A stretch of 64,000 nucleotides of DNA from Anticarsia gemmatalis (lineage: Eukaryota > Arthropoda > Insecta > Lepidoptera > Erebidae): NCBI RefSeq assembly GCF_050436995.1, contig NC_134757.1:4724501-4788500 (forward strand), read 5' to 3'. The notes under the pieces are model-generated. The model saw only the letters and a program-made list of their open reading frames with translations. It did no database searches and was not told the DNA's origin. Positions 38,325 through 50,187 of this stretch are shown piece after piece. The translations under genes and the position numbers were made by a program. How positions within the stretch are numbered: the stretch's first letter is position 1; every line of letters starts with the position of its first letter.

Positions 38325-40142
38325 GTAAGTTTTGATAATAGAGCTTTTATATTATTTGCGTTTTGCATGCGTTACTTTGATTGTATTTATTGTTTAATGT
38401 ATAAGTAATTGTTTGCTACATTATCATTAATATTGTATGCAACAGATACATAATATGAAGTGTAGTTATTTCTATATTTATATTTAGTAAGTTTGTTGTC
38501 AACTGGAAGCTAAAATGAGTTACGGTGTTGTTGTGATTTATTTGTAGATCAGTGTCGGTCATGTGGCTCTCCAATTAGACTTGTGTTCGTTTATAAATAG
38601 TCCCCACTTAGAATCACTTGCAGTAACTTGTGCCAACGGCTTACTTCGCCCGGCTTCCAGTTTATTACTTTCATTATTGAAGCTTTAGTTTTAAATATTT
38701 ACAACTACCGTTATGGTAGAGTTAGTTTTAGCATGTACTGTGTTAGTTTTTTTTTGTTAGATTGCGAATGTTTTAATATTTTGCAAATTGACTCTACTTT
38801 TTAAAGTATTTTAACTGTTAATAGTTTTGTAAAGCAACAGGTTTTTTAGCATTATCTAATAAGATCAGATATGTCGTTTATTCAAAAATATGTAACACAT
38901 GTTAGGTTTAAACTAAACTTTTAAACGTATTTGTGATCATGTATTTATATCGATATCTGTTTATTTACAATAACAATGTTTTACCAAACGGCTTATCACA
39001 AACACATGATTAATAGATGTCCTTAAATTGACTTTGTAAACATTGGTGTATAAAAAATCTTATTTATGACGTTTTACCATGAAAAATAACAATACTAAAG
39101 AATCCTTCTCTACCTAGAAATATTACTCGCTCATCTTATGAGTTCATTTGTCTTTTACTCTGTCCTAGTCACATTTGTATGATGGTCACCATGTCATGCA
39201 TCGAACGTACGGGGTAACTGGTTTGATTACAAAGTCGAGACATTTTGATACTTTTTTGGGGTCACCTAGTTACTGCTTGTACTTAGTCTATTATAAGCTT
39301 TCATAAGAAAGCTCATTTACATTAAGTCACAATTTCACACATATCCGAAACTTGACTAAAACCATGAAATGATGCTTGTCAAATATGATCATTATCTACT
39401 TGAGAATAAGTAACAAATTGATGTATCTTCGACACATTTCGCAGTAGTTAGGACATGACATGAGCTTCTTCATAAAAAAACAATTGAAATATAAAATAGA
39501 CTTGAAAATAAGTGGGACAAGGACAAAAAATCTAAGTTCCTCTCTTATCCGTAGGTAAATAGTTCTTTGCTATTAGACTGGTACAGTTTCAATAAGATAC
39601 CTAGATTGATTACCTTTTAGGAGATCCGCATACTAAGCGTTTGTCTGCGATTTTCGCATACCGTACGGTTTAATTATAATACACGTATTTGTAGCTGTCA
39701 GGGCAAGGAACTGTAAGACAAATACCAAAATATACCGTTTGTAGCATTGAAGATTATAACAGGGATACAGTATAAAGACAAGCCTAATTTCACTAACATA
39801 TCTTAGTTGATAGGTCGAAAGATAGTCATAAATTATAATAATAATTTTTGACCTATAAGGTTATCATTTGTTAGGGATTATTATTATTTGAATAAGAGTA
39901 AATAATAATGAAATTAATCATTAAGTCCTTCATCATTTTCATTCATCCTTTCTCTTATTGGGCCTGTAACTCACAGATACGTACTGTGTAACATAATTAT
40001 TGCAATTATCTTAAAAAGAAAATGGTTTTCAGTTCTTACAATACACGCTAGAGGCGGTTATCAATTTTTTGCTTAAGAATTGTCAATAGAGAATCGATAT
40101 CTTCGCACATGTGTATCGAATTATCTGTCACACTTCTTAAAC
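38325..40142. other. Non-coding stretch, nothing recognised
   Basis: AT-rich; possibly intron of the gene whose coding exon is at 44889-45701. Confidence 0.4.
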
Positions 40143-40396
40143 AGTAGCTCGATTCTCTGCTACTATCGACTACCGACAACCGACCTGTCATCGAGAAATT
40201 TTGTATGAAAATCAGTACCTCGATTCTCTACAACTATCGGCTACCGACAACCGGCTAGCTATCGTCATTTTGACATTTAGAATGAACTGCCAAAAATTTT
40301 CTACGACGCCCGTCAGAGGCGCTGATCAGATTTTCATACAAAAATTCTCGATGACAGGTCGGTTGTCGGTAGTCGATAATAGTAGAGAATCGAGGC
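40143..40396 (+). mobile_element. MITE family B, uninterrupted copy with a doubled left end
   Basis: The left arm 40143-40214 is the inverse of the right arm 40329-40396 (about 65-70 bp, sharing CGACTACCGACAACCGACCT and CTCGATTCTCT). A second left end begins at about 40215 (AGTACCTCGATTCTCTACAA), followed by the body and GACGCCCGTCAGAGGCGCTG ATCAGATTTTCATAC. The doubled left end suggests one copy landed in, or recombined with, another. Confidence 0.8.
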
Positions 40397-40908
40397 ACAG
40401 TTCATTTCTTAAGGTTTGACATATAACTGTCACATCGTAACAACAACTCATTTGCTAATGTCAGATGTTTTGTTTATATTTACTGTCTAGACTAAGGATT
40501 ATAGCAGAGTGATAATTTAATAAGTCATGAGTAATGGTCCATCGTAAATGTGATTAAATTTGGGACCAGCAGGACTATTAAACTAAATCTGATGTTAGGC
40601 TCTAACACGTATTACTTGGAACAAACCCATATTAATATAATCTTGTAAGAAGCTAAGTATAATGGGTTAACAATATATTCCAGACGATTGCTTAAATATT
40701 GGCTTGTATGCAATTCGGTTTAGGCTAGATTAGGGCTCATTGTTTTTTTTTAATGTAAATGACTTAGCCTTAGATTCCGACAGTATAGGCAGTGGTTTTT
40801 AGTGTTAGGCAGCGTATACGAATATTGATTTCGCCTACACGTAGCTAAAATTTCAAACTAGGAAGAATGTGTCCTAAGAGAAACTATAAACACATAATAC
40901 TACTTAGC
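40397..40908. other. Non-coding stretch, nothing recognised
   Basis: AT-rich spacer between MITE copies. Confidence 0.45.
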
Positions 40909-40935
40909 CCGACTCGGGAACGGAACTGGAGACCT
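40909..40935 (-). mobile_element. SINE B-box fragment
   Basis: On the minus strand this reads CAGGTCTCCAGTTCCGTTCC then CGAGTCGGGC. It resembles the CAGGTCCCAGTTTCGATCAC segment flanking the family-A MITE at 43738. It looks like the tRNA-like head of a SINE cut by the MITE; the other half is not recognisable. Confidence 0.4.
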
Positions 40936-41105
40936 GGGGGGCTATCACGTATCTCAGTTGACAGCCATTTGAAAGCCACTATGCTGTCCAATGTTTTCTC
41001 CCTTAGATTATAGTGATTAGTACGTTACGTCAAAGCAGCAATGTACTGAATAGTGACCATAGATTTGACGTATACTAGCTGTCAACTGAGATACGTGATA
41101 AGCCC
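40936..41105 (+). mobile_element. MITE family A, second copy
   Basis: Both ends carry (G)GGCT.ATCACGTATCTCAGTTGACA as inverted repeats. The body (CTATGCTGTCCAATG, GATTATAGTGATTAGTACGT, CAAAGCAGCAATG) aligns with the copies at 36583 (inverted) and 43738. I could not define the target duplication for this copy. Confidence 0.85.
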
Positions 41106-43696
41106 GTTGAACTGCAATCGCAAATGTATTATTTAATTAATGTTCTATGCAACCAAATTCGCAGACGATATTTAGTATCCTATACAGCGCCGGTGAGTCG
41201 CGCCGTATCGAATCTCACAACGTTTGCTATACGAAGCCCTTTGTACTAGGTACCTAAGTATAGGGATTATACATTTTATTAAAAACCGTCTGTTAAAAAT
41301 TGTTTTGTAATCCATTTTTAATTGAAGCTTTTATTAAAATGGACCGTAGACACCGTAGTTGCGTAATACATATTCATGTGATCCAAAGTTGATTAAAAAA
41401 TCTAATTTGAGTGGTACAATAAAAATGTACTTGGGATAACCTTTTGATTAGATGGATAGCTCTGAAGTTACGCCGGTAACTTTTACTCGGAGGTATGATT
41501 TATACATAAAACAAATATTTTTGTGACCCATTTATAGCCGCTTTGGGTCCGAACAATGTAAATTGTTTTCGTTTTGAAGCTTTGGCTGCAAAAGTTAAAA
41601 ATAACAAACCAGATAGAATTTGTTAGGTAAAACATTTCTGTTAATAATTAGGTACATTTATTTACCGAGTATTCATAAAACAACTATTTATTTTAGTCTT
41701 CGCGTATCAGCACAGTATTCAAGTTCAAGTCAATTCATCACGATGACTGACACTCGATTATTAGTTATATCTGCAAAATCTATTTTTAGTTGCTTTTTGT
41801 AATTATCTAGAACTATTTAACAGTTGAGTTTCAATGCTTTTAATGACTAAGAATAAAGATTAGACTTGCAATTTGAAGGTGCATTGTCATCTGCTAATGA
41901 ACTGAATATGAGGAGACCAGTAATGTATTGAAAAAGTGGTTGATCCACTATCCCAGATATTTTTTAGTCTGTGTCTGTTTGCTATTGCAATATTTATTAT
42001 ACCCACTGATATAAAAAGTGCCGGTTATATTAATATTGAAAATTCTAGGCAGAAAAGAGATTGTCTGATACCTATTGCCTCTGTGGTGTGATCGATGGTT
42101 AATGCAACTGTCGGTTACAAAGTCTCTAGTTCAATTTTCGAATCAAGCAAAGAGCTATAAGAATTTTCCGACCATGAAATGTCCTCAATATAAACTATGT
42201 TAGTATATAGCTATATAAAAATATTTGGTTATATGTTCGTTATAGGTTAGGATAGGTATAGGTTATAGGCGTATGACGAGAAAATTTGCGTACAACGTAC
42301 GGGTAAAACTGGAATTAAGAACTTAAATAGGCCTTCAGTACAACCAAATATCTTGTAGACTTATGATTTTGATATCTGTTCATTCAAATATTTCAACCTT
42401 TAATACTACAGAACTTTCAATTTTCAGCCCTAGCACGTGAAATATTAATCTTAGACCAAAATCTTGCACGCAGCATACAAATAAATCACTAGTGTCATTT
42501 TGACGTGTAATCTGACAGATGGCATTTATTAAAATGGCGGCATTATCACTTTAATATCGTTCTATTTTAATCGTAAATGAGCATTATAATAATAAGTTTG
42601 CTTTTAGAGTCTGAGTACTTTAACAATTAACTGGAGGAGAACATAATTTATTGTAAATTCTTCAATAAATCGATACTTATTCAGGTATGTAATTAATAAT
42701 GGCACTTGACTACATACTTAACCTTTACATTACCTACTCTATAATTCTCATTTATTAAAGTAATAAGCGCTCGATATATGTATTTAGTAGCAACTTATTT
42801 ACTCACTTAATATGCGACCAAAATCACTCTGTCGAATTTTTACCTCAAAAACTGAGCAAAAAAATCGGATTACCTACTTTTACTGCATTACTGAACTAAA
42901 AGGCGTACAACAATGCACTGTGACTACAAATATTTAAAAAACTCTCAAAGTTCCACCTGATAATTTAACTGATAATTAATTAATTAATCAGAAGCGGTAC
43001 AAGCGGCTACGACTATTATATTTGGAAGATTTGACATTAGGTCTAATCAAACTCGATCAAACACAAAATCGATTTATAGTAAGTACTTGATTAGGTTTAA
43101 TAATCTCCCGCGAGTAAGTCTAAATAACATTGTTATGAATCTATCCCTCAATAACATATGATCACTTTATATATTTAATTCTTCATCGGGGAAAGCTACA
43201 GTACCATTAATAATAACAATTAACTTCGCAATACCTGTTTATGTTTAATAATTATTCCTTTTCTTAATAGACCAATTATGGCAATATATTATAATAATTT
43301 GAGGCATTCTGATAGGTACCTACCTTTAATTAATTATTAATAATTGTGATTAATTTATATGCACGTCGTCTATTTATAATTGCAGTGTCTTCCCTATGTT
43401 ATTCACTAAGGGAATCACAATACATCGGAATCCGACTTAAAGACGTAATTGTTCAGGAAAACGGTTTGATTAGTTCAAAAATAATTGTTTGTGTAATATT
43501 AGTCTACCTACACCTCTTGGGGAAATACACGCGCGATCATATACTGGCAATTTCTTTGTAGAACAGAAGTTAATAAAATGTTTATAAACTCTACTTTTAC
43601 CGTCCGTTTCAATCAGTTTCAGCGTGTCAATATGCGTTATAAATTGCATTATCCAAATAGTAATGAATAAATAACAAACCACATCAAAATCTAACT
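41106..43696. other. Non-coding stretch, nothing firm
   Basis: AT-rich. CTGATAATTAATTAATTAAT at about 42957 lies in a near-palindrome. The overlapping frames at 43346-43682 are unsupported. The region may be intronic. Confidence 0.4.
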
Positions 43697-43990
43697 CTCC
43701 TCTGTGGCGCGGTTAACGATAGCGCGATAACCATCAGAAGCACTATCACGTATCTCAGTTGACAACAATTTTAAGGGCACTATGCTGTACATCGTCCTCT
43801 CCCTTAGATCATAGTGATTAACACGTTACGTCAAAGCAGCAATGAACTGAATAGTGACCATCAATATGACGTAAAGAAGCTGTCAACTGAGATACGTGAT
43901 AACCACCAGGTCCCAGTTTCGATCACCACGTTAGGCAAACTATAGGTTGAGTTGAATCGTCCGGCAGTTAGGTAACAGTATATAGCAATG
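43697..43990 (+). mobile_element. tRNA-like SINE interrupted by MITE family A
   Basis: Left part CTCTGTGGCGCGGTTAACGA resembles an A box and right part CAGGTCCCAGTTTCGATCAC resembles a B-box region. Joining across the MITE restores tRNA-like spacing. The 3' boundary is uncertain and the family is not certain. The B box is degraded, so it is probably not transcribed. Confidence 0.5.
43738..43906 (+). mobile_element. MITE family A, third copy, nested in a SINE
   Basis: Inverted repeats CTATCACGTATCTCAGTTGA and TCAACTGAGATACGTGAT. Flanked by CAG at 43735-43737 and 43907-43909, the same 3-bp target as the nested copy at 36583. The internal sequence matches the copy at 40936 in the same orientation. 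Confidence 0.85.
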
Positions 43991-44888
43991 AGCTCGTCCA
44001 CTGTTACATAGGACTATCGTTAATGGCAAACTGCGGGTAACAAACGTGATGTACTTTTGTATCAAAATTGACTCATGAGTTTTTCAGATGGTACAGTATG
44101 TCTAGAAAAGGCTATGTTCAAAAATATTATTATAATCGAATCAATTTGTCATATTTCATTGACGCATTTAGGAAATATTTTTATTTATTTGTCAATAGAT
44201 ATTACGTTTATCAGGAAAACGAATTAAACATTTTACATGTAAATGTTCATTGATAGTAGGTATTATAACCACAATAACATTCTATCCGCAAAATAATTCA
44301 TCATTTTGGAATATAAAGGGTTGGTAATGGAATTATTACGTTAGTTTGCATTCATTATCGTAGAAGAGTTAAAGCTACGTTTATTTACGAAACGCAAACA
44401 GATCGGCCATTTGTTGCAAAATTATTAATGAAGATTTATGTAGAGGGCGCAGGTGTTATCTCTATAGTATTATTAAATACTCACTTTCACTGTTATCAAT
44501 ACATTGGTACTCTCAAGTGATACTCTATTATCGGCTGTCGAGCTTTCCTTATCTGGATTTCCTGTAGCCAATGTTTCTCTTAGCCAGTTCATATATGTAT
44601 AAGTATGTTATAAGATATTTATTACCTGAGTACATTCCATAAGAATGTAACTTATGCTAAATAGTCGTTATTATCAATATTTGTGTTTGATTTATTATTA
44701 ATATAATGAATACGCACCATAAGTATCTAACTTGGAATGTAATCAGGTACCGCAGTAAACAATTACAATGTCAACAACTTAACTGATATAAAAATTAAAC
44801 ATTTATTTAAAATTGCCAACATGCGAGGTATTTCTTTGTGTTGTTTATCGCCTTATAGTCATCGGACATTATCTTTCTTTTGTTACAG
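43991..44888. other. Non-coding stretch before the coding exon
   Basis: AT-rich. It ends in a strong 3' splice site: a pyrimidine-rich tract (ATCTTTCTTTTGTTACAG) with AG at 44887-44888. The frame at 44068-44253 has no support. Confidence 0.45.
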
Positions 44889-45701
44889 AAATCGCTTCGA
44901 TATCTTGTGCATACAAGAATATTAAAAGTACAGAACAAACAGGCGCACCGCCCACGTCGCGAGATAACGCAGCATCCCGTCCAGAGAGAAATTAATCTGG
45001 CACACGGTAACAGGAAACATGCCGATAAAGTGCTATACGCTGTAATAGTGTTGACGAGAGAACCGCCCCGAGTTGCACACTCTCGAATATGCTTAGCTGA
45101 CACCTGCGAACTAGCAGTAACCAGGATGTTGTCTGACTCCCCGCCACAAGCGCACGCCGGCACTAGCTCCAGACTCACTTCACCTCAGCCACTTACAACA
45201 CTTACAACCTCCACTATGGAGCACATAAACGTCACAGCACGAGACGAACGAATCTCATGTGTTTTAGTAAATAACGACAGAATGACGAACAATAATCATT
45301 CCACTGTTAATTTAGAACATGTTCACGGATCGACTGACTTAGATAGATGTAGGATAAATAATGAAAAAAACGAATGCCAATATGATTCCGAAAGACGACG
45401 CTCTGTAACAGAGAGACCTTCCGAACGATGCGTGTTGCATAACAAAGAAGATGTAAACGGAAAAGAATCGATTAGAAAGAGGGATGAGGTTGACGAATAC
45501 GGTGGTACAAGGCGGGCCGCTAATTTGAAATTTAAATGTACTCGGAATGCACAAGAGTGGATGGAAGTGATCGGGAGGACAATGGGCGGCCGCGTGCACG
45601 CTTTACTTGTAGCGGGGCTGTTCCTCAGCATGTTGGCGACTTGTGCCGCGGCGCCGACCAACACGCGAGCCACGCGCAGCGCGCATCACGAGAAATCTGC
45701 G
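44889..45701 (+). other. Internal exon with an exceptionally long open frame
   Basis: Bounded by a consensus acceptor (CTTTCTTTTGTTACAG|AAA) and donor (GCG|GTAAGT). All 271 codons are open in one frame; the frame closes only in the intron, after 45773. The exon is clearly GC-richer than its surroundings. In-frame ATGs lie at 45126, 45216, 45273, 45561 and 45582. The part before 45561 encodes polar, Asn/Arg/Glu-rich sequence without a domain I recognise. It is either 5' UTR that happens to be open or a long N-terminal extension ahead of the signal sequence. Confidence 0.5.
45582..45701 (+). CDS. First coding exon of an unidentified secreted protein (partial)
   Basis: Forty codons. I chose the ATG at 45582 because it has the best context (ACAATGG: A at -3, G at +4) and puts the signal peptide at the N-terminus. 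The residues are MGGRVHA, then a hydrophobic core LLVAGLFLSML, then ATCAAA with a likely cleavage site after residue 23 or 24 (small residues at -3 and -1). The mature part begins PTNTRATRSAHHEKSA. The donor follows a complete codon (phase 0). A weaker ATG lies seven codons upstream at 45561, and others in frame from 45126. Prepropeptide, growth factor and extracellular enzyme are all possible; I do not recognise the family. Downstream exons were not identified with confidence. Confidence 0.5.
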
Positions 45702-46764
45702 GTAAGTGATCTTCATTTAAACGTTTACCTCGAATATTTTATCATATTAATATTTGAGCAGCTAAGTCGTTGAAGGTTGACCACATTCAGATACTATAGC
45801 TGCTCTACGAAATATAACTACGAAAGCAAGCATGATTTATAATACCCAGTGAGATGCTAACATTCTGGCTCATGCATACTAAAGAGTGTAAGATACGTGT
45901 ATCCTGACGACTTGTAAACTTTAGTCCCGTCCCCAGCCGGAAACGTGCTGCTTATTATACTGGCATTGTCTGTGTTATCTGAATCTGTCTGATTTACCAG
46001 ACAATGTCTTTCTTTACATAGCCATTTTTTCGAGCACTCGCACAGATTTGTGTGAGATCTTTTCATACGAAACAAAAGCAGTCAGTACTGTCGTTTTGGT
46101 AAATGGGCTTTGTTTACACGGACTATTTTAATCTTAACGGCCCAGCGATTATTAAAACGATTTTATTATGGAAAAGAATAGGTCTATCGTTATTACATTT
46201 CACATATTCGTAAACATAGCAAGGATTCTATTATGGTTTGGTACAGAATGTGGGTTATGCAGGTATCTATAACTTGTATTGTTCGTATGTAGTCGTCTCA
46301 CGTTATTCGATTACAATCGTGGTGTTATGTAAGTCGTCCGTATACCGCGGGTAATGCTTGCAATGAACGTCTCCCTTTTACCCCGAGAATGTTTGATTCT
46401 CCCTTAAAAGGGACCGTTATCCACTGACGGATTAACGACCATTTTAAGGCGTATTTCTACTGAGTGCAAGTAATATGGGGACAAAAAGCTGGCGTGTCGT
46501 ATTAGATTACTGGCAGTGACAGACGGACGGACCGTTTGGGAGGAGATTAATGGGCTAAGTGACGAGTGGGAGGCATGCCTCCAGAGTCCCGCGCGCCTTC
46601 CGAAGACATCCCGCTCATTTATTACGTGGACCGTTACAAATAGTGAAAAATTCGACTAATTTTATTGGGGCAGACGGGGCGCGACATAACGCGGTAGAAA
46701 ACGACTTTCTGAATTCACAACCTCTATCTACCTTTTAAAAAGTCATTCAAAGATCTCTCATATG
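45702..46764. other. Start of intron after the secreted-protein exon
   Basis: Begins GTAAGT. A moderately GC-rich block at about 46320-46700 contains no frame or motif I can name; conserved non-coding sequence is possible but not shown. Confidence 0.35.
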
Positions 46765-46962
46765 TCTAGTATATAAAATTCTCGTATCACAATGTTAATT
46801 ACTCTACTCCTCCGAAACGGCTTTACCGATTTTACCAAATTTTATATGCATATTCAATAAGCCTAAGAATTGGCTACTATCTATTTTTAAGTGATAAGGG
46901 TTGCCCCCCAGCAACATTTCTTTTAAAATTTGGCAATACAACGTTTTTTTGCGGTCAGCTAG
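46765..46962 (+). mobile_element. Small Helitron-like element, fourth subfamily
   Basis: Starts TCTAGTATATAAAATTCTCG and ends TTTTTTTGCGGTCAGCTAG. The body contains CTCCTCCGAAACGGCTTTAC and AAGTGATAAGGGTTGCCCCC. The GTCAGCTAG end is shared with the (TTTG)n subfamily, but the rest differs. No coding capacity. Confidence 0.7.
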
Positions 46963-49211
46963 AAGTTTATAACTTTTACGAAGCTTAAAGTAAACCGTAT
47001 GCAGTAATGCGTATTATGTGCCTCTATAGTTGCAACAAAATCTCACATCGTTGAAGTCGTGACCTAATTAGCGATAATGCGAGATCATTTCAAGCAACGC
47101 TATAAAGAACAACCATCATGTCGACTAGCTTTTGTCGATGTATTGAGGCAGCTGTCATCACACAGAAAGTTCCTAAAGCTAAAATAGATCACAATGAGGT
47201 CAAGTCGAACGAGTGCAATCAGATTTGAACCCAATTTAATTAGAGTTGAAACACGGCGTGACCGCGTTGTTAAACAGTTTCCTGCGTATACGCGTGTGCC
47301 TCTGTTTGTGTTAAACTTTAGTTATGTAAGTGATAACTGGTCAGTTGCGATACTGTACCAACTTGAGCTTCGGCTTAGTCTGCGATTCTCAAAGTTTTAG
47401 AGAGTTAGATAAAATAGTTTAAGTTACAAATAACTTCTCTTTACTTTTGTACTCTTCCTTAATAACTGTACATAAATATTGAATATTTTAAGCTATTATT
47501 AACTTAATTCTTTATGTTTTAAAAAAATCGAGACTCAACATGTCTTACAATCGTTTAAAAGAATGTCTTAGTGGATTTTTAGTTTTCATCAATCCCAAGT
47601 TGACAACCAATGATTTGAGTCAACTTTAGTGAATTTAATGAATGTGTTCAAAGCGCAGGAAACTTGTAATACGTAACAAGTAACTTGTTTATTATAAAGT
47701 TATAGGTAATTCCAGTGTTATTGTACTCGTAAAATGACATTGTAATTAAATGATACATCGTGTTGTCAGTGCCCCTACTTATAAATTACAATGCAGGACA
47801 TTTAGATCTATATTTTCCCAGAATTTGAGATGATTTAACTTTTATTATTGTGACCATTATAAAGATATTTCAAAATAAGTATAACTGCGTTATTGTCTAT
47901 CATGCTTCCAAAAAGATATGATGAGAGGATCAGAAGGATGCATCTAAATTTAAAAAAAAATGCTACATTTAAATGAAACCCGAATGTTGTTGTCAACTAA
48001 ATTTAACTACAGTTTCCACAAAATCATACAAAAATTCAAAGTCGTTAAATTTAAGTTTGAAACCAAGTTTTAAAGTTTTCTAAAGGCATTCAAATCGTAC
48101 CCGCGAGGCGATATGTAATTTTGTAAACTCCTAGTAGAGTTTGTTGACTTGCGAACAGAATACGGTGCAGTACAAGGTGCAATCATGGCACTTACTATCC
48201 TGTTACCAGGTTTATTGTAGACGTGGGCCGCGCCATTGTAGCTGCAATCTAATGACTTTACCTCACAGCACGTTGAGAAATTTGCTCCTCTTACTTCATA
48301 AATAGGTACTTGTTTCTAACATCGTGTGTAAGTTCTTTTTAAAGTGGTATTCTTGTGTGTAATAACTAGTGGTAATAGTAGGTTAAATAGGAGTCGGACG
48401 GATAATTCTACTACGTTGTGACGCACTTTTATGGAGGACAATTTTAATTTTAGGTGACGACAAGGAAATTTTATGATTAAAAATGTACAAAGCCTAAAAC
48501 TAGCAAATGTGGTAGTAATTTTATATCTGCTATAAATGCGATGAAGGAAAATTTACATGACCTCTTTTGATTTATACAAAGAAGGAAAGTCAGAGGTTTG
48601 GGACGTACTTACTACTTTTTATTTCGTATGCGAAAATGTCAGCATACGTCTCAGTAGCTGTGTGGGTGACGCGTATCTCGGGGACTGGGAACAAAAGGTG
48701 TCTGGCTTGGGTACTACGTACTGTACGTAGTGCTAGCAAAATATCTTGCAAACTGCACTGGATATGCATTGTCTCCCGCCTTCCCTCGCCTTCTCGCCTT
48801 GTCGGGGGACCACTTAACTTTGTCTACGCTTACCTACCTATATTTTATTCAAAACTTACGTACACTTTACTTAAGGTTTTATTCCGAACTTGCGTTTACC
48901 AGCTCGCTTGCGTGGGACTCAGGAACTCAGCACTGTCTGCACCGATATAGAACAAACAGCATCGCTCTATTGATTTCAACTTAACTAAGAATTCATATCG
49001 TATTGTCGTAACTGTGGAATAGTTTTGTAGCTATTGTTAATAAAATTAGGTTAAAACACAGGTGTGTAGTGCAGTTGGTAATAACATTTAGCAGCAACAT
49101 TATAAATCAATAGAAGGTAGTTATTTGTCTCTATTATTATAGTCCAAGATTTTACGTTCACCGGATGTAAATCGCTAGTTCATAAAGAACTTCATACGGT
49201 TAAGACATATA
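46963..49211. other. Non-coding stretch, probably intronic
   Basis: The frames at 47194-47400 and 48567-48984 have no domain, and I see no matching splice pair. GC rises at about 48650-48950 without further evidence. Confidence 0.35.
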
Positions 49212-49325
49212 CCCGGTTTCTGAGTACATTTAACGGTAGTTTATCTATTTAATAGCGTTTTTTATATGAGTTTCTACATTATTGAATAGATAAACTACCG
49301 TTAAAAGTACCTCAGAAACCAGGGG
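49212..49325. mobile_element. MITE family C, foldback copy 1
   Basis: The arms CCCGGTTTCTGAGTACATTT and AACGGTAGTTTATCTATT are inverted at the right end (AATAGATAAACTACCGTT, then CCTCAGAAACCAGGGG). Arms are about 45 bp around a short AT-rich centre. The same structure recurs at 51138 and 55733. Confidence 0.88.
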
Positions 49326-50114
49326 ATCGTCTCCTACCTCGGTTGGGAGATGCTGGGCCCAGCATTGGGACAGTGATATTTAGTTAAAACAAAAAAAAAT
49401 CAAAGGCGTTAAATTCTGTGACAATCAAACAATTGACAGTATTGATAGTATTTACCGAAATAATTGTGATACCAAGCTCTTGCTCAGTAGTTCAACAAAG
49501 TTGATCATCTGGTGACATAATACCTTACATAATTTCCAAAGGAAAATTTAACGCTATCCTTATTTATGTTTCGGGTTAATTTTAAATACAACATTTGCCC
49601 GAATTATTTGTCGTATTGACCTGTTTATTTTCCTCTAGGTATTATTTACCGAAATAGAAATAGGCTAAGTGTAAAGGTAGGTATTATGTTTCCACATAAA
49701 CTTAACAAAAAACATTGGTACCAAACTTACAAATCTTACTTTGTATTAAATTTCTAAATGGAATGTGATATCGGTAATACACAAAATATGCTCAAATAAA
49801 GACTCGGTCATCGAGTAAAGGTGCAATTTCGGTAGAAGTCAACAATGACGCATGCTGGGTTACATTGTTCATTCACGGACAGCGTTGTGGGATATGATAT
49901 GTGTATAATCTGTTCTGTAACGAGGTCACATCTGATGTCAGACTGCCGGCGCTAACACAGATCAACTGATAAATGAACGCTAATTCACACATCTTGAGGA
50001 AAATAATCAGAAAACAAAATTTTTAAACAAATACGGCTTATCTTCGACATACAATTTCATGTTTTTTCAAGATTATTGTTGAGGTAAATTTTATGGATCA
50101 CAAAAAGAGATTTG
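49326..50114. other. Non-coding stretch with a LINE/SINE tail fragment
   Basis: TTGGGAGATGCTGGGCCCAG then CATTGGGACAGTGAT at 49343-49377 resembles the tail of lepidopteran LINEs and of the 9727 SINE (GCCCAGCAGTGGGACAGTAA). The rest is AT-rich and featureless. Confidence 0.4.
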
Positions 50115-50187
50115 CGCCCAACGTGGGGCTCGAACCCACGACCCTGAGATTAAGAGTCTCATGCTCTACCGACTGAGCTAGCCGGGC
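50115..50187 (-). tRNA. tRNA-Lys(CTT), copy 3
   Basis: A 73-nt gene identical by eye to the copies at 17400 and 23568, minus strand, anticodon CTT, no intron. AAAAA at 50102-50106 gives the TTTTT terminator. Flanking sequence is not shared with the other two copies. If the preceding exon's gene continues to the right, this tRNA sits antisense inside its intron. Confidence 0.97.

Noticed and set aside
44807..45178. 123-codon minus-strand frame and a second of 116 codons at 45323-45673
   Set aside because: They are antisense to the exon that has proper splice sites and a signal peptide; GC-richer DNA leaves several frames open.
49180..49205. AAGAACTTCATACGGTTAAG, reminiscent of the miR-276 sequence
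   Set aside because: Several mismatches to the miRNA as I remember it, and no pre-miRNA hairpin of the right shape around it.
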